From positions 124,001 to 188,000 of the forward strand of contig QFOD01000007.1 in assembly GCA_003241055.1 (NCBI GenBank): a stretch of DNA of 64,000 nucleotides, given 5' to 3'. This document shows positions 36,206 through 43,484 of this stretch, piece after piece. The stretch is from Roseateles depolymerans. Its GTDB lineage: Bacteria; Pseudomonadota; Gammaproteobacteria; Burkholderiales; Burkholderiaceae_C. The translations under genes and the position numbers were made by a program. The notes beneath the pieces are model-generated. The model ran no database searches. It was given only the letters and a program-made list of their open reading frames with translations, and was not told where the DNA came from. Each line of letters begins with the position of its first letter. Position 1 is the first letter of the stretch.

Positions 36206-37971
36206 ACCGCCCAGGTCTCTCGATGCACAGACCCGCCGCCACGCTCCTGCTGACCCTGTGCCTCACCGCACCCGGGCTCGCCCAGAACCCGCCGATCCAA
36301 ACGCCCAACGCCCCCGAGCCGACCGCCTCCGAGCCAGCGCCGGCGGCCTCCGCACCACCGGCCGCCACCTGCGGCCAGCTCACCGCCCGGGCGATGGCCA
36401 CCGACCTCAAGGCCGTGACCGGCCAGTCGCAGAACCTGCCGCTGGACACGCTGGTGAAGCTCTACGACGAGGCCATCGCCCAGTGGACGCTCACGCTGGC
36501 CCAATGCCAGGGCCGCGCCAAGGAACGGGCCCAGCGCAACCTGGACGACAACCAGAAGACCCGCGAGGTGCTGGCCGAGCGACTGCAGGCCGGCAGCCAG
36601 TGCGAGAGCAGCCACCGCGACGCCCAGTCGCTGCAAGACCTGGCGCGCGCCGCCATCGGCGAACGCCGCTTCGGCGAGGCCGCCACGCTCTACCGCAAGG
36701 CCGAGGGCATGTGGGATCTTGCCGCCGACCTCTGCACGGGCAGCCAGCAGCAGCTGGCCGAAAGGCGGCGCGAGCAGACCGAGATCGATGCCCACAACGC
36801 CGAGTTCTGCGCGCCGGCCTTCGAGCGCTCGCGCGACTACGCCAACCGCCTGCGCAACACCGGCGCCGCGCTGCCGCTGGCCGAGCGCCAGACGCAAAGC
36901 CAGATCGCCGAGACCCTGTGGCGCGACGCGGCCCGCGTCTGCAAGGGCAGCGCCCAGGAGCTGGCGACGAACAATGCCCAGGCCCTGGGGCGCGAACGGG
37001 GCACGCCGTGGGTGGCGACGCCATGGCCCGGCGCACCCGCTGCAGCCGCGCCCGCCAGCCCCAATGCCACCAAGACCGCGGTGCCTGCGGCCCAGGCTGC
37101 GTCTGCGCCCGCGGCCACCAGATCGCTGGCCACCGCACCCGCGCCGCGGGCGGCGCCCGCTGCAGCCGCATCGCTGCCGGCCCAGGCTGCAGTGACGGCG
37201 GCGACGACGGTCGCCGTCGCCGCGGCGCCCGCCACCGAGGCCAAGCTGTTCGACCGATCGGTGGGCGACACCCGCTACCTCGGCCAGTTCGTCCGCGAGG
37301 ACGGCGATGTGGTCAGCGGCGCCGGGCGCGTCGAATGGAAGAACGGCGATGTCTACGAAGGGCCGCTGGTGCGCAGCCAGCGCCAGGGTGTCGGGGAGAT
37401 CCGCTGGGCCAACGGCCAGCGCTACAAGGGCGACTGGGTGGCCGACCAGGCCACCGGCCGCGGCCTGATGGTCTATGCCAATGGCAACCAGTACGAAGGC
37501 GGCTTTGTGGATGGCGAGCCCGCGGGCGAAGGCCGCCTCGTCTATGCCTCGGGCGACAGCTACACCGGCCAGATCCGCAAGGGTCTGCCGCACGGGCGCG
37601 GCACCTATCTGTGGACCAACGGCCAGCGCTACGAGGGCGACTGGGTCAACGACCAGCCCCAGGGCCAGGGTCAGATGCGCTACGCCAACGGCAACGTCTA
37701 CCAGGGCCAGATGCTGGCCGGCCGCCCGCACGGCCGCGGGCGGCTCGTGCATCAGAACGGCGATGTGTACGAGGGTGAATTCGACAGCGGCAAGGAACAG
37801 GGGCGCGGCATCTACACCTGGAAGAGCGGCGAACGCTACGACGGCGGCTGGCTGCGCGGGCTCAAGCACGGGCCCGGCGTCTTCTATTGGCCGTCCGGCG
37901 ACCGCTGGGAGGGCGAATTCAAGGACGACGAGCGCACGCCCGAGGGCCAGTTCGTTCGCAAGGGGGACTGA
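36202..37971 (+). CDS. exported MORN-repeat protein
   Basis: A 589-residue protein with a signal peptide (cleavage near GLAQ), a proline/alanine-rich stretch, a helical region (about 55-270) in which a WxxAxxxC-G-xxxxxA unit recurs three times with paired cysteines, an alanine/proline-rich linker, and nine MORN repeats spaced by 23 residues at the C-terminus (cores GDVYEG, GQRYKG, GNQYEG, GDSYTG, GQRYEG, GNVYQG, GDVYEG, GERYDG, GDRWEG). MORN repeats often contact membranes or other proteins. A periplasmic or surface scaffold role is inferred. It is coupled to the upstream lipoprotein. Confidence 0.85.
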   Translation: MNRPGLSMHRPAATLLLTLCLTAPGLAQNPPIQTPNAPEPTASEPAPAASAPPAATCGQLTARAMATDLKAVTGQSQNLPLDTLVKLYDEAIAQWTLTLAQCQGRAKERAQRNLDDNQKTREVLAERLQAGSQCESSHRDAQSLQDLARAAIGERRFGEAATLYRKAEGMWDLAADLCTGSQQQLAERRREQTEIDAHNAEFCAPAFERSRDYANRLRNTGAALPLAERQTQSQIAETLWRDAARVCKGSAQELATNNAQALGRERGTPWVATPWPGAPAAAAPASPNATKTAVPAAQAASAPAATRSLATAPAPRAAPAAAASLPAQAAVTAATTVAVAAAPATEAKLFDRSVGDTRYLGQFVREDGDVVSGAGRVEWKNGDVYEGPLVRSQRQGVGEIRWANGQRYKGDWVADQATGRGLMVYANGNQYEGGFVDGEPAGEGRLVYASGDSYTGQIRKGLPHGRGTYLWTNGQRYEGDWVNDQPQGQGQMRYANGNVYQGQMLAGRPHGRGRLVHQNGDVYEGEFDSGKEQGRGIYTWKSGERYDGGWLRGLKHGPGVFYWPSGDRWEGEFKDDERTPEGQFVRKGD

Positions 37972-38038
37972 TGGCCAGCCGCCGGCAAGGCTGTGATGCC
38001 GCCCTCGTGTACCCTCGCCGGATTCCCGGAGTTCCCCC

Positions 38039-38266
38039 ATGAAGACCCTGATCAGCACCCTCGCCCTGGCACTGGCCATCGCGGCCCCGGCCGCCGAGGC
38101 CCGAACCGTCAAGCACCACGCCAGTACTCAGTTGCAGACCACGCCTCACGCCAAGGCCCCCGGCAAGAAGGCAGGCAAGAAGAGCGCCAAGAAGGCCGAC
38201 AAGTCCAAGCACAAGGCCAAGAAGCACGCCAAGAAGGGCGGCAAGAAGAAGTCCGGCCTGGCCTGA
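38039..38266 (+). CDS. small lysine-rich exported protein
   Basis: A 75-residue protein: a clear signal peptide (MKTLISTLALALAIAAPAAEA) followed by a 50-residue tail dominated by Lys, Ala, Gly and His, with AKKxxK-like repeats reminiscent of histone H1 tails. The mature peptide would be strongly basic (about 20 lysines). Similar short lysine/alanine-rich exported proteins occur in many betaproteobacteria without a known role; binding to LPS, peptidoglycan or DNA is only a guess. It starts 67 bases after the MORN gene and converges on the solute-binding protein. Confidence 0.75.
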   Translation: MKTLISTLALALAIAAPAAEARTVKHHASTQLQTTPHAKAPGKKAGKKSAKKADKSKHKAKKHAKKGGKKKSGLA

Positions 38267-38291
38267 GCAGCCACGGCTCGGAACCCGCGCC

Positions 38292-39149
38292 TCACGGCCT
38301 GAAGAAATAGTGCTCGGGGATGCGCCTCACCTCGGCCGACAGGGTCGGGTTGTCGATGCGCAGGATGCGCCGCCCCGCCAGACGTTCACGCAGGCTGGCC
38401 TCGGCGTTGCCGGGCAGCCCGTGGAACAGCGCGTGGAACGAGCCGTCGTCGAAGGCGCGCTGCAGGCCCCGGCGCAGCGTGTCATGCAGCAGCTCGTTGC
38501 CGCGCCGGACGAACAGCATGCGGGCAAAGGGGTAGGCCAGCGCCAGCTGGCGGTCGATGACGCAGTCCGGCGCATCGCTGCGGGCCTGGCCCAGCATCTC
38601 GTACGCCTCGTTCAGGCCCAGTGGCAGCGCGTCGAAGCGCCCCGCCGCCAGCATGCGGAACAAGGCCACCAGGCTGCCCGCCCGCTCCACCCGGAAGCCG
38701 GCTGCCTGCAGCACCGCCACGTCCGACCAGTCGTTGCCCTGCCCGAGCGTGAACCGCCGCAGGCCAGCCAGGTCGTGTACCGCGGCCAGCCGTGACTGCA
38801 GACGCGACTGGATGATGAAGAGCCGCCAGCCGTTGAGGCCGCGGTCGATGGGGAAATACAGCGCCTGGAAGCGCTGCTCGAAATCCTCGCTGGTGCCGAA
38901 GTCCACCACGTCGATCTCACCCAGCAACAGCTGCTGGCGCGCGCGCACATGGGTGGTCGGCTCCGTCGTGAGGGTCAGGCTGAAAGGCCGCCCCGACTTC
39001 TCCAGCGCCAGCCTCAGCACCCGGTAGCCCAGCGACCGCTCGCCCAGCCCGTCGAGGTTGGGGTAGGCCAGACTCAGACGCACCGGCGCCGCCGCCCGCG
39101 CTGCCCAGGGCAGCGCAGCCAGGCCGGCGAGGAACTGCTTGCGTCTCAC
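38292..39149 (-). CDS. periplasmic solute-binding-type protein
   Basis: A 285-residue exported protein with a signal peptide (MRRKQFLAGLAALPWAARAA) and a periplasmic-binding-protein type II fold: VRLSLAYPNLDGLGERSLGY starts the first lobe, GEIDVVDFGTSEDFEQRF and LFRMLAAGRFDALPLGLNEAY fit the hinge region of this fold. The start is GTG, with AAGG a few bases upstream. It lies 12 bases after metW, so it is apparently the third gene of the SAM-controlled met operon, yet no transporter is present and the ligand is unknown. Confidence 0.75.
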   Translation of the reverse strand: MRRKQFLAGLAALPWAARAAAPVRLSLAYPNLDGLGERSLGYRVLRLALEKSGRPFSLTLTTEPTTHVRARQQLLLGEIDVVDFGTSEDFEQRFQALYFPIDRGLNGWRLFIIQSRLQSRLAAVHDLAGLRRFTLGQGNDWSDVAVLQAAGFRVERAGSLVALFRMLAAGRFDALPLGLNEAYEMLGQARSDAPDCVIDRQLALAYPFARMLFVRRGNELLHDTLRRGLQRAFDDGSFHALFHGLPGNAEASLRERLAGRRILRIDNPTLSAEVRRIPEHYFFRP

Positions 39150-39161
39150 CGGCCTTGCGCG

Positions 39162-39737
39162 TCAGTCGCGCTCGAAGCGGAACACCGCCACGCTGGCCAG
39201 CAGGTTGGGCAGCGCACGCACAACCTGACCCTTCTGCAGCCCGAAGGCATCGAGGATCTTGAGCCGGTTCTTGCGCGCCAGCACCTCGAAGTCGGCATAG
39301 GTGCCGACGCGGATGTTGGGCGTGTCGTACCACTCGTAGGGCAGCGCCCGCGTCACCGGCATGCGCCCGGTCAGCACCTGCAGGCGGTTGGGCCAGTGCG
39401 CAAAATTGGGAAAGCTCACGATGCCCTGCTTGCCCACGCGCGCCGTCTCCTTGAGCATGGCCTCGGCATTGCGCAGATGCTGCAGGGTTTCGAGCTGCAG
39501 CACGACATCGAAGCTCTGGTCCTGGAAGACCGACAGGCCCTCCTCCAGGTTCAGCTGTATCGCGTTGACGCCGCGCTTCACGCAGGCCAGCAGGTTGGCG
39601 TCGTCCAGCTCGATGCCGTAGCCGCTGCAGCCCTTGTGCTTGATCAGGTGCTCCAGCAGCTCGCCGGTGCCGCAGCCCAGGTCGAGCACGCGCGAGCCCG
39701 GCGGCACCAGGGCCGCGATGGCGGGGTCGAAACTCAT
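39162..39737 (-). CDS. metW: methionine biosynthesis protein MetW
   Basis: MetW is a methyltransferase-fold protein that works with MetX in homoserine acylation. The 191 residues show MSFDPAIAALVPPGSRVLDL and GCGTGELLEHL as the SAM-type motif I, YGIELDDANLLACVKRGVN, FDVVLQLETLQHL, and TRALPYEWYDTPNIRVGTYADFE, all typical. Its start overlaps the metX stop by four bases, the standard arrangement in betaproteobacteria, giving coupled translation. Confidence 0.95.
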   Translation of the reverse strand: MSFDPAIAALVPPGSRVLDLGCGTGELLEHLIKHKGCSGYGIELDDANLLACVKRGVNAIQLNLEEGLSVFQDQSFDVVLQLETLQHLRNAEAMLKETARVGKQGIVSFPNFAHWPNRLQVLTGRMPVTRALPYEWYDTPNIRVGTYADFEVLARKNRLKILDAFGLQKGQVVRALPNLLASVAVFRFERD

Positions 39738-40906
39738 ACCGAAATCCCCCTCAGCTGCAGACCGGCCGGCGGCTGCAGGCCCTCGGCGATGCGCTCGAAA
39801 TAGGCGCGCAGCACGCCGTGGTAGCGCGGGTCTTCAAGCAGGAAGGCGTCGTGGCCGTGGGGGGCGTCGATCTCGGCATAGGAGACATCGAGCTGATTGT
39901 CCAGCAGTGCCCGCACGATCTCGCGCGAGCGGGCCGGCGAGAAGCGCCAGTCGGTCGTGAAGCTGGCCACCAGGAACTTGGCGCGCGCCGCGGCGAAGGC
40001 GCGGCTCAGGTCGCCGCCGAATTCGCGCGCCGGGTCGAAGTAGTCCAGCGCACGGGTGATCAGCAGATAGGTGTTGGCGTCGAAGTAGTCGCTGAACTTG
40101 TCGCCCTGGTAGCGCAGATAGCTTTCGATCTGGAACTCGATGTCCTGGGTGGAATAGCCCAGCTCGCCGGTCTTGAGCTCACGGCCGAACTTCTCGGCCA
40201 TCACGTCGTCGGACAGGTAGGTGATGTGGCCGATCATGCGCGCCACGCGCAGGCCGCGCTTGGGCACCACGCCGTGCTCGTAGAAGTGGCCGCCGTGGAA
40301 GTCTGGGTCGGTCACGATGGCGCGGCGCGCCACCTCGTTGAACGCGATGTTCTGGGCCGACAGGTTGGGCGCCGTGGCGATCGCGATGCAGTGCTCCAGC
40401 CGCTCGGGGTAGCGCAGCGCCCAGTCCAGCGCCTGCATGCCGCCCAGCGAGCCGCCCAGCACGGCCGCCAGGCGAGTGATGCCCAGGCGGTCGAGCACAC
40501 GGGCCTGGGCGTCCACCCAGTCGTGCACGGTGACCACGGGGAAGTCCGCGCCCCAGGCGCGCCCGTTGGCCGGATTGATGTGCATGGGCCCGGTGGAGCC
40601 GAAGCAGGAGCCGAGGTTGTTGACCCCGATCACGAAGAAACGGTCGGTGTCCAGCGGCTTGCCCGGGCCGACCAGGTTGTCCCACCAGCCCTCGCTGCGG
40701 TCCTGCCCCGCGTAGGTGCCGGCCACATGGTGGCTGGCATTGAGCGCATGGCACACCAGCACCGCGTTGCTGCGGTCGGCATTGAGCTCGCCGTAGGTCT
40801 CCACGGTCAGCTCGTAGGGCCCGAAGGCCGCGCCGCTGCGCAGGGGCAGGGGCTCATCGAATCGGAATACCTGGGGCGTTACCACGCCCACGCTACGGCC
40901 CGTCAT
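39734..40906 (-). CDS. metX: homoserine O-acyltransferase (acetyl or succinyl)
   Basis: MetX transfers an acyl group to homoserine as the first committed step of methionine synthesis. The 390-residue alpha/beta-hydrolase has HALNASHHVAG, NNLGSCFGSTGP, the nucleophile elbow GGSLGGMQALDW, and the final His in DAPHGHDAFL. In many proteobacteria MetX uses succinyl-CoA despite its name, so the acyl donor is left open. GGAGG ends six bases before the ATG at 40906, which decides that start over an ATG two codons earlier. The leader carries a SAM-II-like aptamer and a terminator. Confidence 0.95.
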   Translation of the reverse strand: MTGRSVGVVTPQVFRFDEPLPLRSGAAFGPYELTVETYGELNADRSNAVLVCHALNASHHVAGTYAGQDRSEGWWDNLVGPGKPLDTDRFFVIGVNNLGSCFGSTGPMHINPANGRAWGADFPVVTVHDWVDAQARVLDRLGITRLAAVLGGSLGGMQALDWALRYPERLEHCIAIATAPNLSAQNIAFNEVARRAIVTDPDFHGGHFYEHGVVPKRGLRVARMIGHITYLSDDVMAEKFGRELKTGELGYSTQDIEFQIESYLRYQGDKFSDYFDANTYLLITRALDYFDPAREFGGDLSRAFAAARAKFLVASFTTDWRFSPARSREIVRALLDNQLDVSYAEIDAPHGHDAFLLEDPRYHGVLRAYFERIAEGLQPPAGLQLRGISV

Positions 40907-40917
40907 GGCCATCCTCC

Positions 40918-40951
40918 AAAACAAAACCGGCGCCACTTGCGGGACGCCGGT
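40918..40951 (-). terminator. intrinsic terminator in the metX leader
   Basis: On the minus strand ACCGGCG and CGCCGGT form a 7-bp stem with a 12-base loop, followed at once by TTTTGTTTT, just before the metX ribosome-binding site. It follows the SAM-II-like aptamer and could stop transcription when SAM is bound, or act constitutively as attenuation. Confidence 0.75.
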
Positions 40952-40962
40952 TGCTCGGGACG

Positions 40963-41014
40963 CCCTGTTTAGCGGCATTTGTAGAGCGCCCGCAATCCGG
41001 AACAAATCGGCGCT
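40963..41014 (-). promoter_or_regulatory. SAM-II-type riboswitch aptamer upstream of metX
   Basis: Reading leftward from 41014, AGCGCC (41014-41009) pairs perfectly with GGCGCT (40990-40985) as stem P1. The loop starts GATTTGTTCC and contains GGATTGC; after P1 come CAAATG (40981-40976) and GCTAAACAGGG (40973-40963). The order GCGC-GATTT...ATTGC..GCGC...AAATG..GCTAAA..GGG matches what I remember of the SAM-II (metA) aptamer, including the invariant GCTAAA. The position before metX fits. The SAM-II class is best known from alphaproteobacteria. Confidence 0.75.
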
Positions 41015-41020
41015 GGCGCG

Positions 41021-41026
41021 ATTCTA
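41021..41026 (-). promoter_or_regulatory. -10 element of the metX leader
   Basis: TAGAAT on the minus strand lies seven bases before the first paired base of the aptamer, so transcription would begin right at the riboswitch. No clear -35 is visible 17 bases upstream. Confidence 0.5.
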
Positions 41027-41065
41027 GTCGGCGCTGACCGACGGCCGGTCTGGACTCACTTGCTG

Positions 41066-41087
41066 TTATTGGTCACTCGACCAATAA
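41066..41087. promoter_or_regulatory. 22-bp palindromic operator of the TetR-type regulator
   Basis: TTATTGGTC-ACTC-GACCAATAA is a perfect 9+4+9 inverted repeat ending six bases before the TetR start codon. Its position and symmetry are those of a TetR-family operator, so autorepression of the export operon is the natural reading. It is also upstream of the divergent metX promoter. Confidence 0.75.
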
Positions 41088-41093
41088 TGCCGC

Positions 41094-41723
41094 ATGCCCC
41101 GCCCCAGTCAGGAACAGGATCTGGCCCTGCTCGCCGCCGGCGCCGCGCTCTACCCGGAGCACGGCTGCGCCGCACTGTCCGTTCGCAAGGTCGCCGAGGC
41201 AGCCGGCGTGAACCCGGCGATGCTGCACTACCACTTCGGCAGCAAGGATGGCTTCCTGGCCGCGCTGCTGCAGCGCCACTACGAGCAGATGTTCCAGGCG
41301 CTGACGCTCAACGAAAGCGGCACCAGTGACCCGATGGAACGCCTGGCCGCCGCGCTGCTGGCCATCGCCCGCTTCGTGCGCGAGCACCGCCCGCTGATCG
41401 CGCGGGTCTGGGCCGATCTGCAGGCCGGCGAGGAGGTGGTCACCGCCTTCGTGCGGGCCAACCTGCCTCGCCACCTCGGCGTGCTCAGCGAGCTGCTGCA
41501 GCTGGCCCAGGCGCAGGAGCGGCTGCCGCGCCGCCCGGCGCTGAGCCAGCTGCCCTTCCTGATGGGCGCCGTCGTGGCGCCCGTCCTGCTGCTGGGCAGC
41601 GCCCCCACGCAGGGGGTGGCCCCGCCACTGCTGCGGGCCGCGCTGGACGAGCAGGTCCTGAGCGATGCCGCCCTGCAACGCCGCATCGACTGGGCCCTGC
41701 TGGGCCTGGCCAGCGGACTCTGA
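41094..41723 (+). CDS. TetR-family repressor of the efflux operon
   Basis: A 209-residue TetR regulator. The DNA-binding helix-turn-helix is in residues 8-55: LALLAAGAALYPEHGCAALS, VRKVAEAAGVNPAMLHYHFG, SKDGFLAALLQRH. The remaining helices bind the unknown inducer. It heads a four-gene unit with a membrane-fusion lipoprotein, an ABC ATPase and an ABC permease (CerR/YbhFSR style), and a perfect palindrome lies just before its start. The gap to the next gene is four bases. Confidence 0.9.
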   Translation: MPRPSQEQDLALLAAGAALYPEHGCAALSVRKVAEAAGVNPAMLHYHFGSKDGFLAALLQRHYEQMFQALTLNESGTSDPMERLAAALLAIARFVREHRPLIARVWADLQAGEEVVTAFVRANLPRHLGVLSELLQLAQAQERLPRRPALSQLPFLMGAVVAPVLLLGSAPTQGVAPPLLRAALDEQVLSDAALQRRIDWALLGLASGL

Positions 41724-41727
41724 CCGG

Positions 41728-42699
41728 ATGACGCCGATGAAGCCCATGCCTTGCGCCCTGACGACGGGGTCGCTGATGCTCGCTTTGCTGGTGGCCGGCT
41801 GCGGCCGCGAGGCGCCGCCCGCCTGGCCGGGCTACGCTGAGGCCGAGCTGCTCTACATCGCACCGCCGGTGGCAGGCCGGCTGCGCACGCTGGGCGTGCG
41901 CTCCGGTGACGCCGTCAGCGCCGGCCAGCCGCTGTTCGAGCTGGAGGCCACGCCGGAGCAGGCCGCCGACGCCGAGGCGCGGGCGCGCGCCGACAGCGCC
42001 CGCGCCCAGGCGGCCGATGCGGACAAGGGCAGGCGCGCCGCGGAGCTGGCGGTCACCCAGGCCCAGCTGGAGCAGGCCCGCGCCGCCGCCCGCCTGGCCG
42101 CCAGCGATCTGGCCCGCCAGCAGCAGCTGCTGGCCCAGGGCTTCATCTCGGCGGCGCGCATCGACGATGCGCGCAGCACGCTGGCGCAGACCACGGCGCG
42201 GGTCGCCGAGCTGGAGGCCGCGCTGGCCGTCGCCCGGCTGCCGGCCCGCGAGGACGAACGCAGCGCCGCCCGGGCGCTGGCGCAGGCCGCCCTCAGCAGC
42301 CGTGAGCAGACGGCGTGGCGGCTGGCGCAGATGCGACAGAGCGCGCCGTCGGCCGGCCGGGTTCAGGACGTCTTCATGCGGCCCGGCGAGTGGGTGCCGG
42401 CCGGCCAGCCGGTGCTGGCGCTGCTGCCCCCCGATCACCGAAAAGCCCGCTTCTACGTGCCCGAGGCCGCGGTGGGCTCGCTGAGCCTGGGCGCCGCGGT
42501 GCAGCTGCACTGCGACGGTTGCGCCGCACCGATTGCCGCGCGCATCAGCTACATCGCCGCCGGGCCGGAGTACACGCCGCCCGTCATCTACTCGAACGCG
42601 CAGCGCGACAAGCTGGTCTTCCTCGTCGAGGCCCGTCCCGAACGGGCCGAGGACGCCGAACGCCTGCACCCCGGCCAGCCGCTGGACGTGCGCCGCTGA
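41728..42699 (+). CDS. HlyD-family membrane-fusion lipoprotein of an ABC exporter
   Basis: A 323-residue periplasmic adaptor with a lipobox (LLVAGCGRE), so it is anchored by lipid. The biotinyl-lipoyl half-motif is in YIAPPVAGRLRTLGVRSGDAVSAGQPLFEL, followed by a long alanine/glutamine-rich coiled-coil hairpin (about 75-200), the second lipoyl half (AGRVQDVFMRPGEWVPAGQPVLAL) and a beta-barrel (ARFYVPEAAVGSLSLG). The adaptor connects the ABC permease to an outer-membrane channel, not encoded here. An ATG at 41737 is an alternative start. Its stop overlaps the ATPase start as TGATG. Confidence 0.88.
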   Translation: MTPMKPMPCALTTGSLMLALLVAGCGREAPPAWPGYAEAELLYIAPPVAGRLRTLGVRSGDAVSAGQPLFELEATPEQAADAEARARADSARAQAADADKGRRAAELAVTQAQLEQARAAARLAASDLARQQQLLAQGFISAARIDDARSTLAQTTARVAELEAALAVARLPAREDERSAARALAQAALSSREQTAWRLAQMRQSAPSAGRVQDVFMRPGEWVPAGQPVLALLPPDHRKARFYVPEAAVGSLSLGAAVQLHCDGCAAPIAARISYIAAGPEYTPPVIYSNAQRDKLVFLVEARPERAEDAERLHPGQPLDVRR

Positions 42700-43454
42700 T
42701 GCCCATGCCCGCCATGGACGAGCTCGCCATCGACGTACGTGGTCTGTCCAAGACCTACGCCGGCCGCCGCGTGGTGGATCAGCTGGACATGCAGGTCCGC
42801 CGCGGCCGCATCGTCGGCTTCCTGGGCCCCAACGGCAGCGGCAAGACCACCTCGCTGCGCATGCTGTGCGGCCTGCTGACCCCGGACGCCGGCGAAGGGC
42901 GGGTGCTCGGCCTGGATTTCCGTCGCGACGCGGACCGGCTGAAGTCCCTGGTGGGCTACATGACACAGCGCTTCGGCCTGTACGAGGACCTCTCGATCCG
43001 CGAGAACCTCGACTTCGTGGCCCGGCTGTTCTCGATGCCGCGCCGCCGCGAGGCGGTGGACGAGGCGTTGGAGCGCCTGGGCCTGGCCTCGCGTCAGCGG
43101 CAGCTGGCCGGTGCGCTGTCCGGTGGCTGGAAGCAACGGCTCGCGCTGGCGGCCTGCCTGCTGCATCAGCCGCGCCTGCTGCTGCTGGACGAGCCCACGG
43201 CCGGCGTGGACCCCAAGGCCCGGCGCGAGTTCTGGGACCAGATCCACGCCCTCGCCGAGGGTGGCATCACGGTGCTGGTGTCCACCCACTACATGGACGA
43301 GGCCGAGCGCTGCGACGAGCTGGTCTACATCGCCTACGGCCGGGTGCTGGCCCGCGGCACCGCGCCCGCCATCGTCGAAACCGCCGGCGCCAGCGACCTG
43401 GAGGACGCCTTCGTGCGCCTGGTCGGCCAGGCCACCGACAACTTCGAGGCCTGA
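42699..43454 (+). CDS. ABC transporter ATP-binding protein
   Basis: A 251-residue ATPase of the multidrug/YbhF-like ABC-2 class. Walker A is GPNGSGKTTSL, the signature is LSGGWKQRLALAACLL, Walker B is LLLLDEPTAGVD and the H-loop is STHYMDEAERCDE. QRFGLYEDLSIRENL carries the Q-loop. In E. coli YbhF two such domains are fused; here there is a single one, so the working transporter is presumably a homodimer with the permease. It begins in the adaptor's stop codon. Confidence 0.93.
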   Translation: MPMPAMDELAIDVRGLSKTYAGRRVVDQLDMQVRRGRIVGFLGPNGSGKTTSLRMLCGLLTPDAGEGRVLGLDFRRDADRLKSLVGYMTQRFGLYEDLSIRENLDFVARLFSMPRRREAVDEALERLGLASRQRQLAGALSGGWKQRLALAACLLHQPRLLLLDEPTAGVDPKARREFWDQIHALAEGGITVLVSTHYMDEAERCDELVYIAYGRVLARGTAPAIVETAGASDLEDAFVRLVGQATDNFEA

Positions 43455-43484
43455 GCGCCCCGCCCCACCACCGCCGGAGCCCGC

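Noticed and set aside
37340..37930. Regular repeats at 69-base spacing, looked at as a possible CRISPR array
   Set aside because: The units are imperfect, in frame and encode MORN repeats; there are no conserved direct repeats or unique spacers.
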